The notes beneath the pieces are model-generated. The model had not been told where the DNA came from and did not search any database. It saw only the letters and a program-made list of their open reading frames with translations. A stretch of 64,000 nt of DNA from Cordylochernes scorpioides (lineage: Eukaryota > Arthropoda > Arachnida > Pseudoscorpiones > Chernetidae). The stretch covers positions 68,165,993 through 68,229,992 of the forward strand of contig CP092877.1 of the NCBI GenBank assembly GCA_030710605.1, read 5' to 3'. Shown here in pieces: positions 39,349 through 50,782 of the stretch (positions are counted from its first letter, which is position 1; each line of letters opens with the position of its first letter). The position numbers were made by a program, and so were the translations under genes.

Positions 39349-40767
39349 CACTGTGTGACATTGAAAATGGAACACCAAGAAATAGTGGCCAGAAAATTAT
39401 GCAAATTTCAGGGTAGACGCGCCTAACCGAGTTATGCAAATGATGTAAAATGCGCAGCTCTCGTGCGCACATGGAGTAAGATATAAGGGAAGGAACTTGC
39501 AGAAAGGACAGTATTCGTGTCGTTATTTCTTCAAGGAAAATCATTGTATAAATTTTGTTCTTGTGTCAAAAGACACGTGTAATAACAGAGAATGCCAGGT
39601 CATCGTAAACGGAGGCAGTTCAAGCAGACAGACGCTTTTACGAGGGGCATGGTGATCGGACTGAAAAGGGCAGGTTGGTCCATACGTCAAATCGCAGCTG
39701 ATACACACCTTGGTGCGTCCACGGTGCACCGACTGTGGAGAAGATGGTTGGAACAAGGAAATGTGGCAATTTATAGGAATGCCGGTGCAACCAGAGTGAC
39801 GTCAGCACGTGTGGATCGGCGTATCCTTCGACAAGCAGTGGCGGCCCCACAAGCCACTTGTACCGCCATCCTGCAACATGTGCAAGACACCCTAGATCAT
39901 TTCATCTCGACCAGAACCATTTCCCGTCGATTAGTTGCTAATGGCTTGCACTCATGCCGTCCGCTAAGAAGACTGCCATTGACCCCACCGAATAGGCGCC
40001 AACGTTTGGAATGGTGCCGGGCTAGATCGACGTGGATGACGGAATGGCACAGGGTCGTGTTCTCAGATGAGTCGCGTTTCTGCTTGTCCAGTGATAGTCG
40101 CCGTGTACGCGTGTGGCGTCGACGTGGAGAAAGGTCCAATCCGGCAGCAATTGTGGAATGCCCCACCGTGCGACAACGTGGAATCATGGTTTGGGGCGCA
40201 ATCGCGTATGATTCCAGGTCACCTTTACTTCGTATTCAGGGCACTATGACGGCTCAACGATACGTTGATGATGTGCTGCGACCGGTGACACTCCCCTACC
40301 TTCAGGGGGTACCCAATGCCCTTTATCAGCAGGATAACGCCCGACCGCACACTGCTCGCATTAGCCAACAAGCTCTGCAAGATGTACAGATGCTTCCCTG
40401 GCCACCGTACTCTCCTGATCTCTCACCAATCGAGCACGTCTGGGACATCATTGGACGCCGTTTGCATGCCTTGCCACAGCCGCGTTCAGAAGACGAACTG
40501 TGGCAAATGGTTGAGAGGGAATGGAAAGCCATCCCTCAGGACGCCATCCGTACTCTGATTGACTCTCTACCTAGACGTGTTGCTGCATGCATCGCCGTCC
40601 GCGGTGGTCCTACTTGCTACTAAGCCGACGCCGTTCTCGCTCTGTATTATGACTATCATTTTGAAATAAAGATCACTTATTGTTCGTCCCTGTCTCTCTC
40701 TGTCTGCCGAGTTTCATCACTTTCTGGCCACTATTTCTTGGTGTTCCATTTTCAATGTCAGGCAGTG
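39349..40767 (+). mobile_element. Tc1-family element, apparently intact
   Basis: 1419 bp between TA duplications (39347-39348, 40768-40769). Terminal repeats of at least 47 bp differ at only two sites (CACTGTGTGACATTG versus CACTGCCTGACATTG). One uninterrupted transposase frame. It is the only element in the window that could be active as written. Confidence 0.95.
39592..40623 (+). CDS. Tc1 transposase, full length, DD32E spacing
   Basis: 343 residues. N-terminal bipartite helix-turn-helix DNA-binding region (FTRGMVIGLKRAGWSIRQIA, residues 16-35, then STVHRLWRRW) that binds the terminal repeats, then a DDE domain with VVFSDESRF (D159), YQQDNARPHTA (D248) and SPDLSPIEHVWD (E281). Only 32 residues separate D248 and E281, against 34 in typical Tc1 proteins. 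The length is normal for the family. ATG at 39592 is the first in frame and lies about 240 bp inside the element. It cuts the element out and pastes it into TA sites. No stop or frameshift seen. Confidence 0.95.
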   Translation: MPGHRKRRQFKQTDAFTRGMVIGLKRAGWSIRQIAADTHLGASTVHRLWRRWLEQGNVAIYRNAGATRVTSARVDRRILRQAVAAPQATCTAILQHVQDTLDHFISTRTISRRLVANGLHSCRPLRRLPLTPPNRRQRLEWCRARSTWMTEWHRVVFSDESRFCLSSDSRRVRVWRRRGERSNPAAIVECPTVRQRGIMVWGAIAYDSRSPLLRIQGTMTAQRYVDDVLRPVTLPYLQGVPNALYQQDNARPHTARISQQALQDVQMLPWPPYSPDLSPIEHVWDIIGRRLHALPQPRSEDELWQMVEREWKAIPQDAIRTLIDSLPRRVAACIAVRGGPTCY

Positions 40768-41248
40768 TATGTCTACACATGTGAAAAGCAGTTTGACTTT
40801 TGCACTTACAAATGTGCCAGAAACCTGTTTGGTTACTTGCACTCACTGGTGGGGTGTTGGACTTCTGCAAGAATTGGGGGCCATTGGAGCATTTTTTTTT
40901 TAATCAGAAAAAAGTTCCCAATGCCGGAATCAAATCCAGGTCGTAGCAGTCGAAAACCAATGGTTTTAGACCATCCTTCCACCGACCCCGAAAAAATAAT
41001 ATAAAAAAGGTCAGGTGTTGATAATAAAAAACAAAATAATCCTATCCTAACCATCTAATGGAAATCTAGTAAATTAAAAAAAATAATAATTAATCATATT
41101 TGATGTTTTGATATCAGCGTTGTTTACATCGTCCAAGTACTTGGAGCCCATAGGTACTCCAGTTAGACAACAATTTGCATACCTGGTCTTGATACCTTTA
41201 TCTCTACACTTGACTTTCTTTATTTGGAACTTGTTTAGAAAGGCAAAA

Positions 41249-42889
41249 GTAGTCCCAATTATCAACAGTCTTAATTATCAGTAGTCTCACCTGTAGTCCC
41301 AATTATCTCTAGTCTCAGTTATCAAGAGTCCCAATTATCTCTAGTCTCAGTTTTCAGGAGTCCCAATATTATCTCTAGTCTCAGTTATCAGGAGTCCCAA
41401 TTATCTCTAGTCTCAGTTATCAGGAGTCCCAATTATCTCTAGTCTCAGTTATCAGCAGTCCCAATTATCTCTAGTCTCAGTTATCAGCAGTCCCAATTAT
41501 CTCTAGCCTCAGTTATCAGCATTCCCAATTATCTCTAGTCACAGTTATCAGCAGTCCCAATTATCTCTTGTCACAGTTATCAGCAGTCCCAATTATCTCT
41601 AGTTTCAGTTATCAGCAGTCCCAATTATCTCTAGTCTCAGTTATCAGGAGTCCCAATTATCTCTAGTCTCAGTTATCAGCACAGTCCCAATTATCTCTAG
41701 TTTCAGTTAACAGCAGTCCCAATTATCTCTAGTCACAGTTATCAGCAGTCCCAATTATCTCTAGTCACAGTTATCAGCAGTCCCAATTATCTCTTGTCAC
41801 AGTTATCAGCAGTCCCAATTATCTCTAGTTTCAGTTATCAGCAGTCCCAATTATCTCTAGTCACAGTTATCAGCAGTCCCAATTATCTCTAGTCTCAGTT
41901 ATCAGGAGTCCCAATTATCTCTAGTCTCAGTTATCAAAACAGTCCCAATTATCTCTAGTTTCAGTTAACAGCAGTCCCAATTATCTCTAGTCTCAGTTAT
42001 CAGCAGTCCCAATTATCTCTAGTTTCAGTTATCAGCAGTCCCAATTATCTCTAGTCTCAGTTATCAGGAGTCCCAATTATCTCTAGTCTCAGTTATCAGC
42101 ACAGTCCCAATTATCTCTAGTTTCAGTTAACAGCAGTCCCAATTATCTCTAGTCTCAGTTATCAGCAGTCCCAATTATCTCTAGTCACAGTTATCAGCAG
42201 TCCCAATTATCTCTTGTCACAGTTATCAGCAGTCCCAATTATCTCTAGTTTCAGTTATCAGCAGTCCCAATTATCTCTAGTCACAGTTATCAGCAGTCCC
42301 AATTATCTCTTGTCACAGTTATCAGCAGTCCCAATTATCTCTAGTTTCAGTTATCAGCAGTCCCAATTATCTCTAGTCACAGTTATCAGCAGTCCCAATT
42401 ATCTCTAGTCTCAGTTATCAGGAGTCCCAATTATCTCTAGTCTCAGTTAACAAAACAGTCCCAATTATCTCTAGTTTCAGTTAACAGCAGTCCCAATTAT
42501 CTCTAGTCTCAGTTATCAGCAGTCCCAATTATCTCTAGTTTCAGTTATCAGCAGTCCCAATTATCTCTAGTCTCAGTTATCAGGAGTCCCAATTATCTCT
42601 AGTCTCAGTTATCAGCACAGTCCCAATTATCTCTAGTTTCAGTTAACAGCAGTCCCAATTATCTCTAGTCTCAGTTATCAGCAGTCCCAATTATCTCTTG
42701 TCACAGTTATCAGCAGTCTTAATTATCTCTAGTCACAGTTATCAGCAGTCTTAATTATCATTAGTCTTACCTGTAGTCCCAATTATCTCTAATCTCAGTT
42801 ATCAGCAGTCCCAATTCCCTCTAGTCTCAGTTATCAGCAGTCCCAATTATCTCTAGTCTCAGTTATCAATAGTTCCAACTCCACGAAAC
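41249..42889. repeat. 32-bp minisatellite, expanded allele
   Basis: About 51 units of CAGTCCCAATTATCTC + TAGTCTCAGTTATCAG with variants (TAGTCACAG, TTGTCACAG, TAGTTTCAG). Marker variants recur at fixed distance: CAAAACAG at about 41937 and 42452, and CAGCACAG at about 42098 and 42613, both about 515 bp apart (16 units), which indicates higher-order duplication. Confidence 0.95.
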
Positions 42890-43890
42890 TCTATCAATAA
42901 ACCATGAATATCTTCTTAAGTGCAAATGATGACCTAGTATCTTGGTCAAATTGTCATCACCTATTGTACAAGATGTTTCTGCATCTCTATTTTTCTTTTC
43001 TTTTCCTTCAAGAATTAACGTCATTCTCTTCAGATCTAGACAGCTATAAATGCCTCTATTACAAAAATAACCTCTTTCATTTAAACTGGTTTCTTGGCAA
43101 AGCTTTTGAAGGTCGTAAAAATGGCTGGTTTGTTTTGTTAAAAGAATTAAAAGATAAAATGAGTTGATCAACTCGCACATGGCAGCAATATTCATCACTA
43201 CAACGACTTAACTGGTACATCAGTGATCATAGCAGACGACTTAGATAGGGGCTGAGCTGACGATGTCCCATGCGACGACCACCCTTCACCTGTGGGTTTG
43301 CAGTGGGTTCATTCAACCTGGTATTTGGCTAACTGGAGTTGTCTACAGTGATTCCCAGAATTGAGCCCACATGAGAAATATATAAGAACAAACTTGGATT
43401 GATAACTCTTCTTCTTTATTATCTCCACTCAATCATATTAGGGTATCAAGTTGTGACCCTTGATGGTGTCTGTTTGACAACCATCATGACTGGGTGAAGT
43501 AGAATACGTCTGCCTTTGTCATTAAGACTGGGAGAAAGACTGGATTGATAACCTCAAGAAATGAACTCATCTCTCAAAGAGCTAACGCGACAAAATACCG
43601 CCCAGAACAATAACATTTAGTGAGAAACTGAATTTCCCCAATTATTCCAAATGTAGGACTTTATATCAATACAATGAATATTAAGATACAATGGCATGTT
43701 ATTGTTACATTTATTAAATAGTGTATTATGGTTCAATTATTAAAATATAGGAACAGCTAACAGATGTATGAACTTAAATGATTGTAGGATAGAAATTTTG
43801 GAAACTTGTAACAACCGGCAATGGATAATCTAACTAACGTATTTGTAAATTGACTAGATGTCAATAAAACGAGTAAATTGTCTTCCTTCA
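42890..43890. other. Repeat A non-coding sequence
   Basis: Counterpart of 1874-2890. No gene supported. Confidence 0.5.
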
Positions 43891-43891
43891 C

Positions 43892-44076
43892 TGTTCAGAA
43901 GAGCCACAGACAGTCGATCATCTTCTCTTCAGCTGTCCAGCATTCCTAAGACATAGGATATAAACAACTATCCTGCTCGAACTGACCACCTCAATCCTAA
44001 ATCTATGGCCAGACTTCCAGACTCAACCTCAGCATGGAACTTCAACTGGTTCAACTCAGCAATCGAAACAGGACGC
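43892..44076 (+). pseudogene. LINE reverse transcriptase C-terminal tail, copy in A2
   Basis: CSEEPQTVDHLLFSCPAFLRHRI is open, then an in-frame TAA (43961-43963) interrupts it; the remainder up to about 44076 is shifted relative to A1. The first Cys lost in A1 is present here. Confidence 0.7.
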
Positions 44077-44490
44077 GAGTAAAAGCTCTCAACACTAGTC
44101 CATACTAGTGAGCTGGACTCCCCGGGTAGTTGGTGTTCTGTGCTCCCTGGGTTATAAATATCTCTCTTTGTCTCTCCTTGATCTAGGTATTTATCAAAAT
44201 ATTTCCTTACCAATGATCTAAGTGATACTCTAATGTAAATAAATCATTGTTTTCATGTACCGATATATTATAATAGTAATTTAGTTTGACTTGGAAAACC
44301 AAAGAAGAATGGTTAGTTAAACGGGCGGTCAGCAAGGTTTGTATCGTCATTATATTTTTATAAAACTTTACAAACATTGTTTCAGCGGATTTTAAAATAA
44401 TGTTGCCGTTATTTTTAAAAGCGCACGTGCATTCAAACAAATTTAGACATTTGGTTTATATATATATGTTATAATAAAAATTATTATATA

Positions 44491-44650
44491 CAGTTAAACC
44501 TGTCTATAGCGCCCCCTCTGGGACTCACCAAAATAGGGTGCTATAGACAGGTCACTTTTAATGTAAATCGCATTGTACTACTTATTTAAAATCGGGCGCT
44601 ATAGAGGGGAAGGCGCTATTTAGAGGGGACGCTATAGACAGGTTTAACTG
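44491..44650. mobile_element. pogo-like MITE, intact ends
   Basis: 160 bp between TA dinucleotides. Ends CAGTTAAACCTGTCTATAGC and GCTATAGACAGGTTTAACTG are perfect inverted repeats. This terminal style and TA target fit pogo/Tigger elements. Confidence 0.8.
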
Positions 44651-44658
44651 TATATATA

Positions 44659-45241
44659 TGTGACAGGAGCTAATGTTAATTGATTACGGTGTTAATATCC
44701 TCGAATACGTCTATCGACGACGTAGACCGCCAACTTTACAGACAAGAAGATGGCACATGGTCCACGAGGTATAACAAGAAGGTCCAAGACTAGGTCTGGT
44801 GGCCGCTTGATGATGGAGAACGTTACTGTAGGACCAATAGTTGGGTGGATGAGCGACGGATCTCTGGAGCTGCAGACGGAGAAGACTAGTTGGGCCGACC
44901 CTGGAAGAGGCAAGATGTGCAAGACCAGCTGGAGAGCTATGTTCACCTCATGGGCCTTCAAAAGAATGGCCATGGAGAAAGGCATGTCGATGACCGTCGC
45001 CCAGAGTCCGAGATACCAGATCTACAGTCCTGGACCTTCATGTTGGACTTTGAGGACCATGCGCCATCTTCTCGTCGGTAAAGTTGGCGGCCTATGTTGT
45101 CGATAGAGAAATGCATGGTGTTCTGCGCTGACGATTGTCAGACGAAAGTTGGAGCGGTCGTTATACGTATATATAGACTTGTCACTAACGTATTCGAGGG
45201 TATTTACATCATTATCAATTAACACTAACGTCTCTGTCACA
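44659..45241. mobile_element. Long terminal-inverted-repeat element, copy in A2
   Basis: 583 bp, TGTGACAGG to CTGTCACA, with the same interior as 3904-4559 but a 70-bp shorter left arm. Confidence 0.65.
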
Positions 45242-45282
45242 TGTATATACGAGTAAAAAGATACCATGAATACCTCGGTACG

Positions 45283-45417
45283 ATGCCCAAGCGGAGGCGT
45301 TCCATCAAGCCAAGCGCCGTGCATGTAATGGAAACGGCATGGCCGTCCCACGGTTTCATCCAGGCTTCCCTCTTTGCATACGTTCTATGTATTTTCCGCC
45401 ATTATAAACTGGCGTAG
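45283..45417 (+). CDS. Small conserved frame of unknown function, copy 2
   Basis: 44 codons, MPKRRRSIKPSAVHVM at the start, identical in length to the frame at 4599-4733 and with about two changed residues near the C-terminus. Only low confidence that it is expressed. Confidence 0.2.
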   Translation: MPKRRRSIKPSAVHVMETAWPSHGFIQASLFAYVLCIFRHYKLA

Positions 45418-45535
45418 AATGTGAACTTATGTCTTAGCTGGAATATATAAACTTCTTGTTCCAAAATCAATTTATTAGGTACTGCTTAAAAAGAGCAACC
45501 TAGTTTATGATATTTGCAGCAATGAATAATATGTC

Positions 45536-45859
45536 TAAAGAGACAAGGGTCGCCTCTCCCGTCAAAATAGACGTTAAAACCAGACGCCATGTATTGACTG
45601 TCGCCGCAAACTAGCGGCCTCGGGTCGGTGACAAAGACACAACACCAGCTTTGGCAAACTGAAAAGCGTCCACCTAGAGACCATGGTTTCGGGCTAATGT
45701 CCCTCGTCAGCCTAGGGCGGACTTTATTTCATGAGATCCACAAGGGATCTAATGGAATCTTGACAATCTGCCAAAGAGGTGTTTAGCTGGCAAAGTGGCA
45801 ATAGATGACATCTGGTTTTGACATCTATTTTGACGGGAGAGGCGACCCATGTCTCTTTA
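45536..45859 (-). mobile_element. 324-bp TIR element with a hammerhead, copy in A2
   Basis: Same ends and length as 4852-5175. The neighbouring sequence is the same, so it was present before repeat A was duplicated. Confidence 0.75.
45666..45722 (-). ncRNA. Hammerhead ribozyme in TIR element, copy A2
   Basis: CTGACGA (45710-45704), GAAA (45690-45687), GTC (45681-45679), helix III ACC-AT-GGT. Helix I CCTAGG/TCTAGG has one G-U pair. In helix II the inner pair is changed (GGGA...GCCC), leaving three G-C pairs. Confidence 0.78.
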
Positions 45860-45922
45860 AATCAATATCTCCCGGCAAAATTTCCATCAATGAATAATAT
45901 GGTTATTCACATATTAAAACAA

Positions 45923-46000
45923 AGGTTATAATGCGGGATTCTATCCCTGTTCATGGCTGTCGAGGATCGAGGGTTATACCCACTCGTTCACCGACTCTTT
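45923..46000 (-). repeat. tRNA-like sequence or SINE head, copy in A2
   Basis: Counterpart of 5463-5541 with a more diverged box B (GGGATAGAATCCC). Confidence 0.45.
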
Positions 46001-46069
46001 CTGAATATCTCAACACGGTGTATTAAAATGTGCAGTTTCAAATAGAACGCAAACTGGTTTTGAAAGTAC

Positions 46070-46603
46070 TGTTGCGTAGAAATAAAAACACATTCCAGAT
46101 GGAGAGAGAATGTTCTAGTAGAAAATGTAGAAAAAGCGGAAGACAACTGATTGGCCAATCTACAGCTATTGCGCAACGCTCGGTGCTGGCGGCTTTCTGA
46201 TTGGCTGACCAACCGTGACCGTTCTGGAAAGATCTACTCCGGGATATATAGGGATGAGAAACTCATGCCAGGGCGGAAGAAGAAAGATAAGAAAAAGGGT
46301 AGAAGAACGAAGCTACGTGGTGTACTCCAAGCAAGCTGCTGTCTCAAGAAGTCGGACTGCTGCTTACCGCCGACGCCGGTGTGCTTCCTGGAAGATTCTG
46401 GAAGGTTCTACGAACTTCTGTCTCCTGTTCTGCTTCTGCTTTCCCTCACTGTGCTGCAGTTGGTGGGTGTGTAACTGCTGTTTTCATTATTGGTGTTTTA
46501 TTTTTGCACTTTTCTGTAATTACTTTATCGATTAGGCTTAAATAAAGTCCTAAAGATCCTTTGTACCCACGGAAGTTATTCTTTGTCAACCAACAACGCA
46601 ACA
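46070..46603. mobile_element. Solo LTR, 534 bp
   Basis: Starts TGTTGCGTAGAAAT and ends CAACAACGCAACA, with a 4-bp duplication GTAC (46066-46069, 46604-46607). A1 and A3 have the empty site (GAAAGTACGTATATC). It contains GGGATATATAGG (TATA-like) and AATAAAGTCC near the 3' end, which suggests plus-strand orientation. Confidence 0.85.
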
Positions 46604-46810
46604 GTACGTTTATCTACCGGTCGATTTATTACACAAACTTGATACTTATTTACATAATATACATGTAATTAATTAGGTGTAGATAATTAAACTAATTAAT
46701 AGAACCATTTTTAGCAGACTGGATTTATAAATATGATGCGCGCCATCTCTGTTATCAGAAATTTTAACTATTTTTGACGCGTATGATTCTTTTGAAATAA
46801 AACAATTTTT

Positions 46811-46901
46811 TACTGCCCTTATTGCAATGATAAAATAATGGGAGGGTTCACCACTGATGAGCCAGGCCCTCCCATTATTTATCTTTGCAGTAAGGGCAGT
46901 A
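46811..46901. mobile_element. Palindromic MITE with the CTGATGA hairpin, copy in A2
   Basis: Arms TACTGCCCTTATTGCAATG and complement; loop CACCA-CTGATGA-GCCAG (CTGATGA at 46854-46860). Uninterrupted version of 5811-5897. Confidence 0.75.
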
Positions 46902-49228
46902 GAAAATTACCCACGAAAACCATCTGATATGAAGATAAGTATTCATTCAAAACCGTTATCATCCCATACTTGTGGCGACATGTTTCTATCTGTTTAGGAT
47001 TAGATCGAGAAATCATCAAGTTTCGCTGGCACTCTGCTATTTAGTTTTTGATGTTCGCTGGAAATCAACAACCAAATAATCTGAAGTTGTTACGCAGACT
47101 TTATCATCATCAATACTGACGTCACTCACTACGCTTCAGACTTTTCTGTTTTGATTTTTTCGCTCGCTTGTTTTTACAACATTTGTATTGGAACAAGTCG
47201 TTCCTTAAATATATATATATAAATAAATATATTAATATATATCAAGTGGGGGATGTCCTCGTAACTACAAAATAAGTGAGTACAAAACAACTTGGAATCT
47301 TTAAATAGAAACATCGTATTTTGCTAAGCCTATCAGAAGTCCAATAAAATATTTTGACTAAAACCTACGTATCAGAAATAGTTCAAATTTTCTTATTTAT
47401 AAATAAGATTAGATATCAGCTGAAACCATTTAAACTCTTAATTTCTAACATTTCACACACAATAACTCTTTGTTAACCTTTTCAAATAAAAAAAAAATCA
47501 CAATGATTTTAAGATTTATTGTTTTCCTTGAACTGAGCGACATTGAAACGGAGTTTAAAAGATGTAGTTGATGTCTAATCATTAACTAATTAAGGTTCTT
47601 TTATACAGTGCCGTCCTGAGGACAGGACAGGCGGGGCAGTTAATACAGGCGCTCGATTTGAAAGAGCGCATCAAGAAAGCCGCAAAGTATCAAATAATTC
47701 TTGCTACCGATTTATTTTTATGGAATTCCTGTCGCTCAACTACGCCACAAATGGCTGCTCCCATTTTATACTTGTAATATATGTATATATGATGTTCTGT
47801 TTTGTTTAAAGATACTATATCAGTGACATATTATACTATTACTTTACTCTGTTTTGATTCGAAAGAAATCGAACGTTTATCATCATCATTTATTAAAGAC
47901 TTTGTTTATAATGTGTGCAAGAATGGTGAAATAATAAAATAATTATAGTAGCATAAAATTTCGTATCTTTCACTTAAAGATATCTAAACATATAAAGTGA
48001 AAATTCTTATAAATTATAAAATAACTTTCACTATTAATCTTCCCCCTATAATAGAAACATATGCATATATGTCTATTACATATCACATCACTGCCACTTA
48101 GAAGTATGATATACTATACATTTTTAGTTGGATTTAGTGAGTGTACAAAATTTAAGACTTTCATATGTGGTCTGGAAGTATATTAAAATTTGATCACAAA
48201 AGATCAAAGGAAATATATAGAAATTATTCTAGTTATAACCACCCAGAGATCTGAAATTTTGTCAAATTTTTATTTATTTACTTAATATCTCTCTAATTAT
48301 AAAATAGCCATAACTAATGCAAATACTCATTTTCATAATTTATTCCGCAAATATGTAAATAGTTATATGTATATATTCTTTTTAGCCATTGTACCTGCAT
48401 TATAGTGCCAAGTTTGATGCTGTAATCACGCCTGTAGAAGGGTTTTTTGCCCGAAAGCTTGCTTTGATATATTTCTATTAAAAGAAACTCTTCTTCTTTT
48501 ATTTCGTCTTTTCGTCTAAATATTACCAAGAAGAATATTATAGTCGTTATCGTCAATTTGTAATGTTATCAGATTTTAACGGGGTGTGCCAAATTTCAAA
48601 CTTTGAGGTAATATGTAATTATGTTTAAAAATGATCACAAAATTTGAAAGGAAATGAGTATATTTCCAACTAACCTTCCAACCCAGAAGTCTGAAATTTC
48701 TGTCAACTTGCATCGCCATCAGGTTTGAGCAAGTATACAAAATTTCAGACTTCTTGGGGCTCTGTGTGTTAAAAATTGTTCACAATTTTTGTGGACAGGC
48801 ATGACAGACAAACAGACGGAGGGACAGACTTGAAAGCAAGTTAAATGAAAGCTTTTAAAAAGAATTATTTTGCGGTAGAAGTAAATGAGCATCACATACC
48901 GATGGTAGATATAGCGAGATTTTACAATAAGTCAACTTCAGCGATTCACACAATATTGAAGAAGAAAATGAATTAAGGGAATTAGATGCAGCAAAATGAG
49001 TCGCAAGTTAATCAAAGCAACGTCCACTTCTTCTAGAAGAATGTGCGAATAAACAAGAAGAAATAGTGATACAGTAGCCCAGAATTTTCTGCGAGAAGGC
49101 AAAGGAAAATTTGAAATGGGAAATGCTGCTTTACACTACAAGCGTTTTGGATTACGAGCATGTTTTAGAACAGAATATGCTCGCAAATTGAGGTAGCACT
49201 GTAGTATTCAACATAGCATAGAACATTA
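46902..49228. other. Repeat A non-coding sequence
   Basis: Counterpart of 6105-7197 plus 13626-14783, with the empty sites of the array (near 47985) and of copia (near 48110). No gene supported. Confidence 0.55.
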
Positions 49229-49710
49229 TCTATATTAATAAAATGCAATTTCATAAGTGGTGTTCGCTAAAAACTTTCGTTACAATGCATCAATTTCGAC
49301 CAAATTTTCAACATTTATGTAAAACGAGGTGGAGCAGGTTTTGCTTAACATCAAAATATTTTTCCTAACTTTAACATGCGTAACTTCGCTGTTATCGATT
49401 AAATACAAAAAAAATCAACAGAGTTAATTTTATTTATTTATAAATACAAAAAAAAAAAAATTCAGCAATTCATTCAACTCAATCTAAAAAAATATTCAAA
49501 ACAAGCAATTTTAAGATAACACCATATGTAAAACAGTCGACCAAGAAAACAACAACGATATTACATCTTTCTCACATATTCACACACAATCTTGATTAAT
49601 AATTAAAACTAATCTTTAACATTGTTTATTATACTTCATAATATATAATATTCGTTAGGCAAACTTTCACTCGGATAAAACCCGGGCGAAGCCGGGTACA
49701 CATCCGCTAG
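49229..49710 (+). mobile_element. Non-autonomous Helitron
   Basis: 482 bp starting TCTATATTAATAAAATG and ending with the hairpin CCCGGGCGAAGCCGGG and then CATCCGCTAG, between A and T. The empty A/B junction at 62400-62415 confirms the insertion. No Rep/helicase. Confidence 0.88.
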
Positions 49711-50241
49711 TATATATATATATAAAGAATTATATAAAGAAAAGAGATTATCTGCTTGAATTTTGGAATATCTTGAGGATCATACTATGTTAATGCAGTC
49801 GTGGTTAAATATTGAAAGTATGATAATAAAAATAGTTTTGATCAGTAATTTAATTGAGTTAAAGAAATATATAAAAAGACATAATTTGATAAAAGTGCTG
49901 CCTGGCTTAAGGCGAGTAGAATAAGGAAAACAAAAAATTATTTACATAATGTACAAAAGTTTTGAGCCGGCCAGCGGAAAAGAACCACGGGAATATTCTT
50001 GCCATCGCCCGCACAAGTCTCAGTGGAGACTTTTCCGGGCACACTGTATCTAAAACGTCAAGGCAGCAGACGCGATGTCAGGTGGCCAGGGATCCTAGGA
50101 TCTGGCGGCTGGAGATATCTCGCAGGGGTGGTGGAAACGTTCAGGGGAACGTGCCAGGGTGCAGCGGGGCAGGAGTCTTGAATTGGTCAGGAATCCAGTA
50201 GAAGTGGCAGATGGAAATAGGAGGCAGAAGGTCCTTGAATC

Positions 50242-50782
50242 CTAGAACTTGAGGGCCCTAGACTTCAGGATGGGGCAGCTTGAGGCTCTCGCTTCGTGCT
50301 TGTCTGGAAGGCCCTTTGAGCAGCAGTTGGCACATTTGGAGGTGCGCTGGTCAGCAATGGAAGGGCAGGCGCGGCCTTCATGGCCGTCTTCACCGCAGTG
50401 GAAGCACTTAGAAGCTCTGGTGCATTGGGCAGAGTTGTGGCCGAAGCCATAACAGCGGAAGCATACGCGGGCGCGGATGGACTCCTCGAAGTTGAGGATT
50501 ACTCCATCCACCACGATTCTTCCGCGAACGCCCAGGGCTCTAAAGGTCTTGATGTCCACCTCGATGAAGGCGGTTCAGGTTCCGTTTCTGGGTGCCGAAC
50601 GGTGCGCCACGCGCACCACTTTGCCCCCAGGAAGTTTACTAACAGCTGCGGTTCCCAGGAAGGTCTCCTCAATTGTGGAGTTGGATGTTTCCTCATCCAC
50701 TTTGAAGAGGCAGATTCGTGGCAGGATCTCCTTCTGCTGGCGGACCTTCATTCCATTTACTTGCTGGCCAGGGAGGTAGACA
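50242..50782 (-). pseudogene. LINE ORF1 C-terminal part with zinc knuckles
   Basis: Frame with an internal stop at 50575-50577. After the stop, residues MDIKTFRALGV... lead to three zinc knuckles: CFRCYGFGHNSAQC, CFHCGEDGHEGRAC and CANC-x11-C-type, ending SRALKF. Before the stop the frame reads VRQQKEILPRICLFKVDEET. This is the Gag-like RNA-binding protein of Jockey/I/R1-type LINEs, which coats the element RNA. A small frame change near 50783 separates it from the N-terminal part. Confidence 0.8.

Larger units (their letters stand above)
39242..40990 (-). mobile_element. tRNA-derived SINE interrupted by Tc1
   Basis: SINE 3' part 39242-39348 and 5' part 40768-40990 join across the Tc1 insertion (GTGCAACATA / TATGTCTACAC). 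Confidence 0.8.
39242..49228 (+). repeat. Large repeat A, copy 2
   Basis: Collinear with 1081-14783. It lacks the array, copia and two solo LTRs of A1, and carries its own Tc1 element, solo LTR (46070-46603) and expanded minisatellite. It is followed by B2, after a Helitron and a LINE fragment placed at the A/B junction. Confidence 0.85.

Noticed and set aside
41249..42889. CRISPR-like array
   Set aside because: The repeat is a continuous 32-bp minisatellite of two 16-bp halves with point variants; there are no unique spacers and no cas genes, and the DNA is eukaryotic.
46151..46535. 107- and 106-codon frames
   Set aside because: Both lie inside a solo LTR and overlap each other in different frames.
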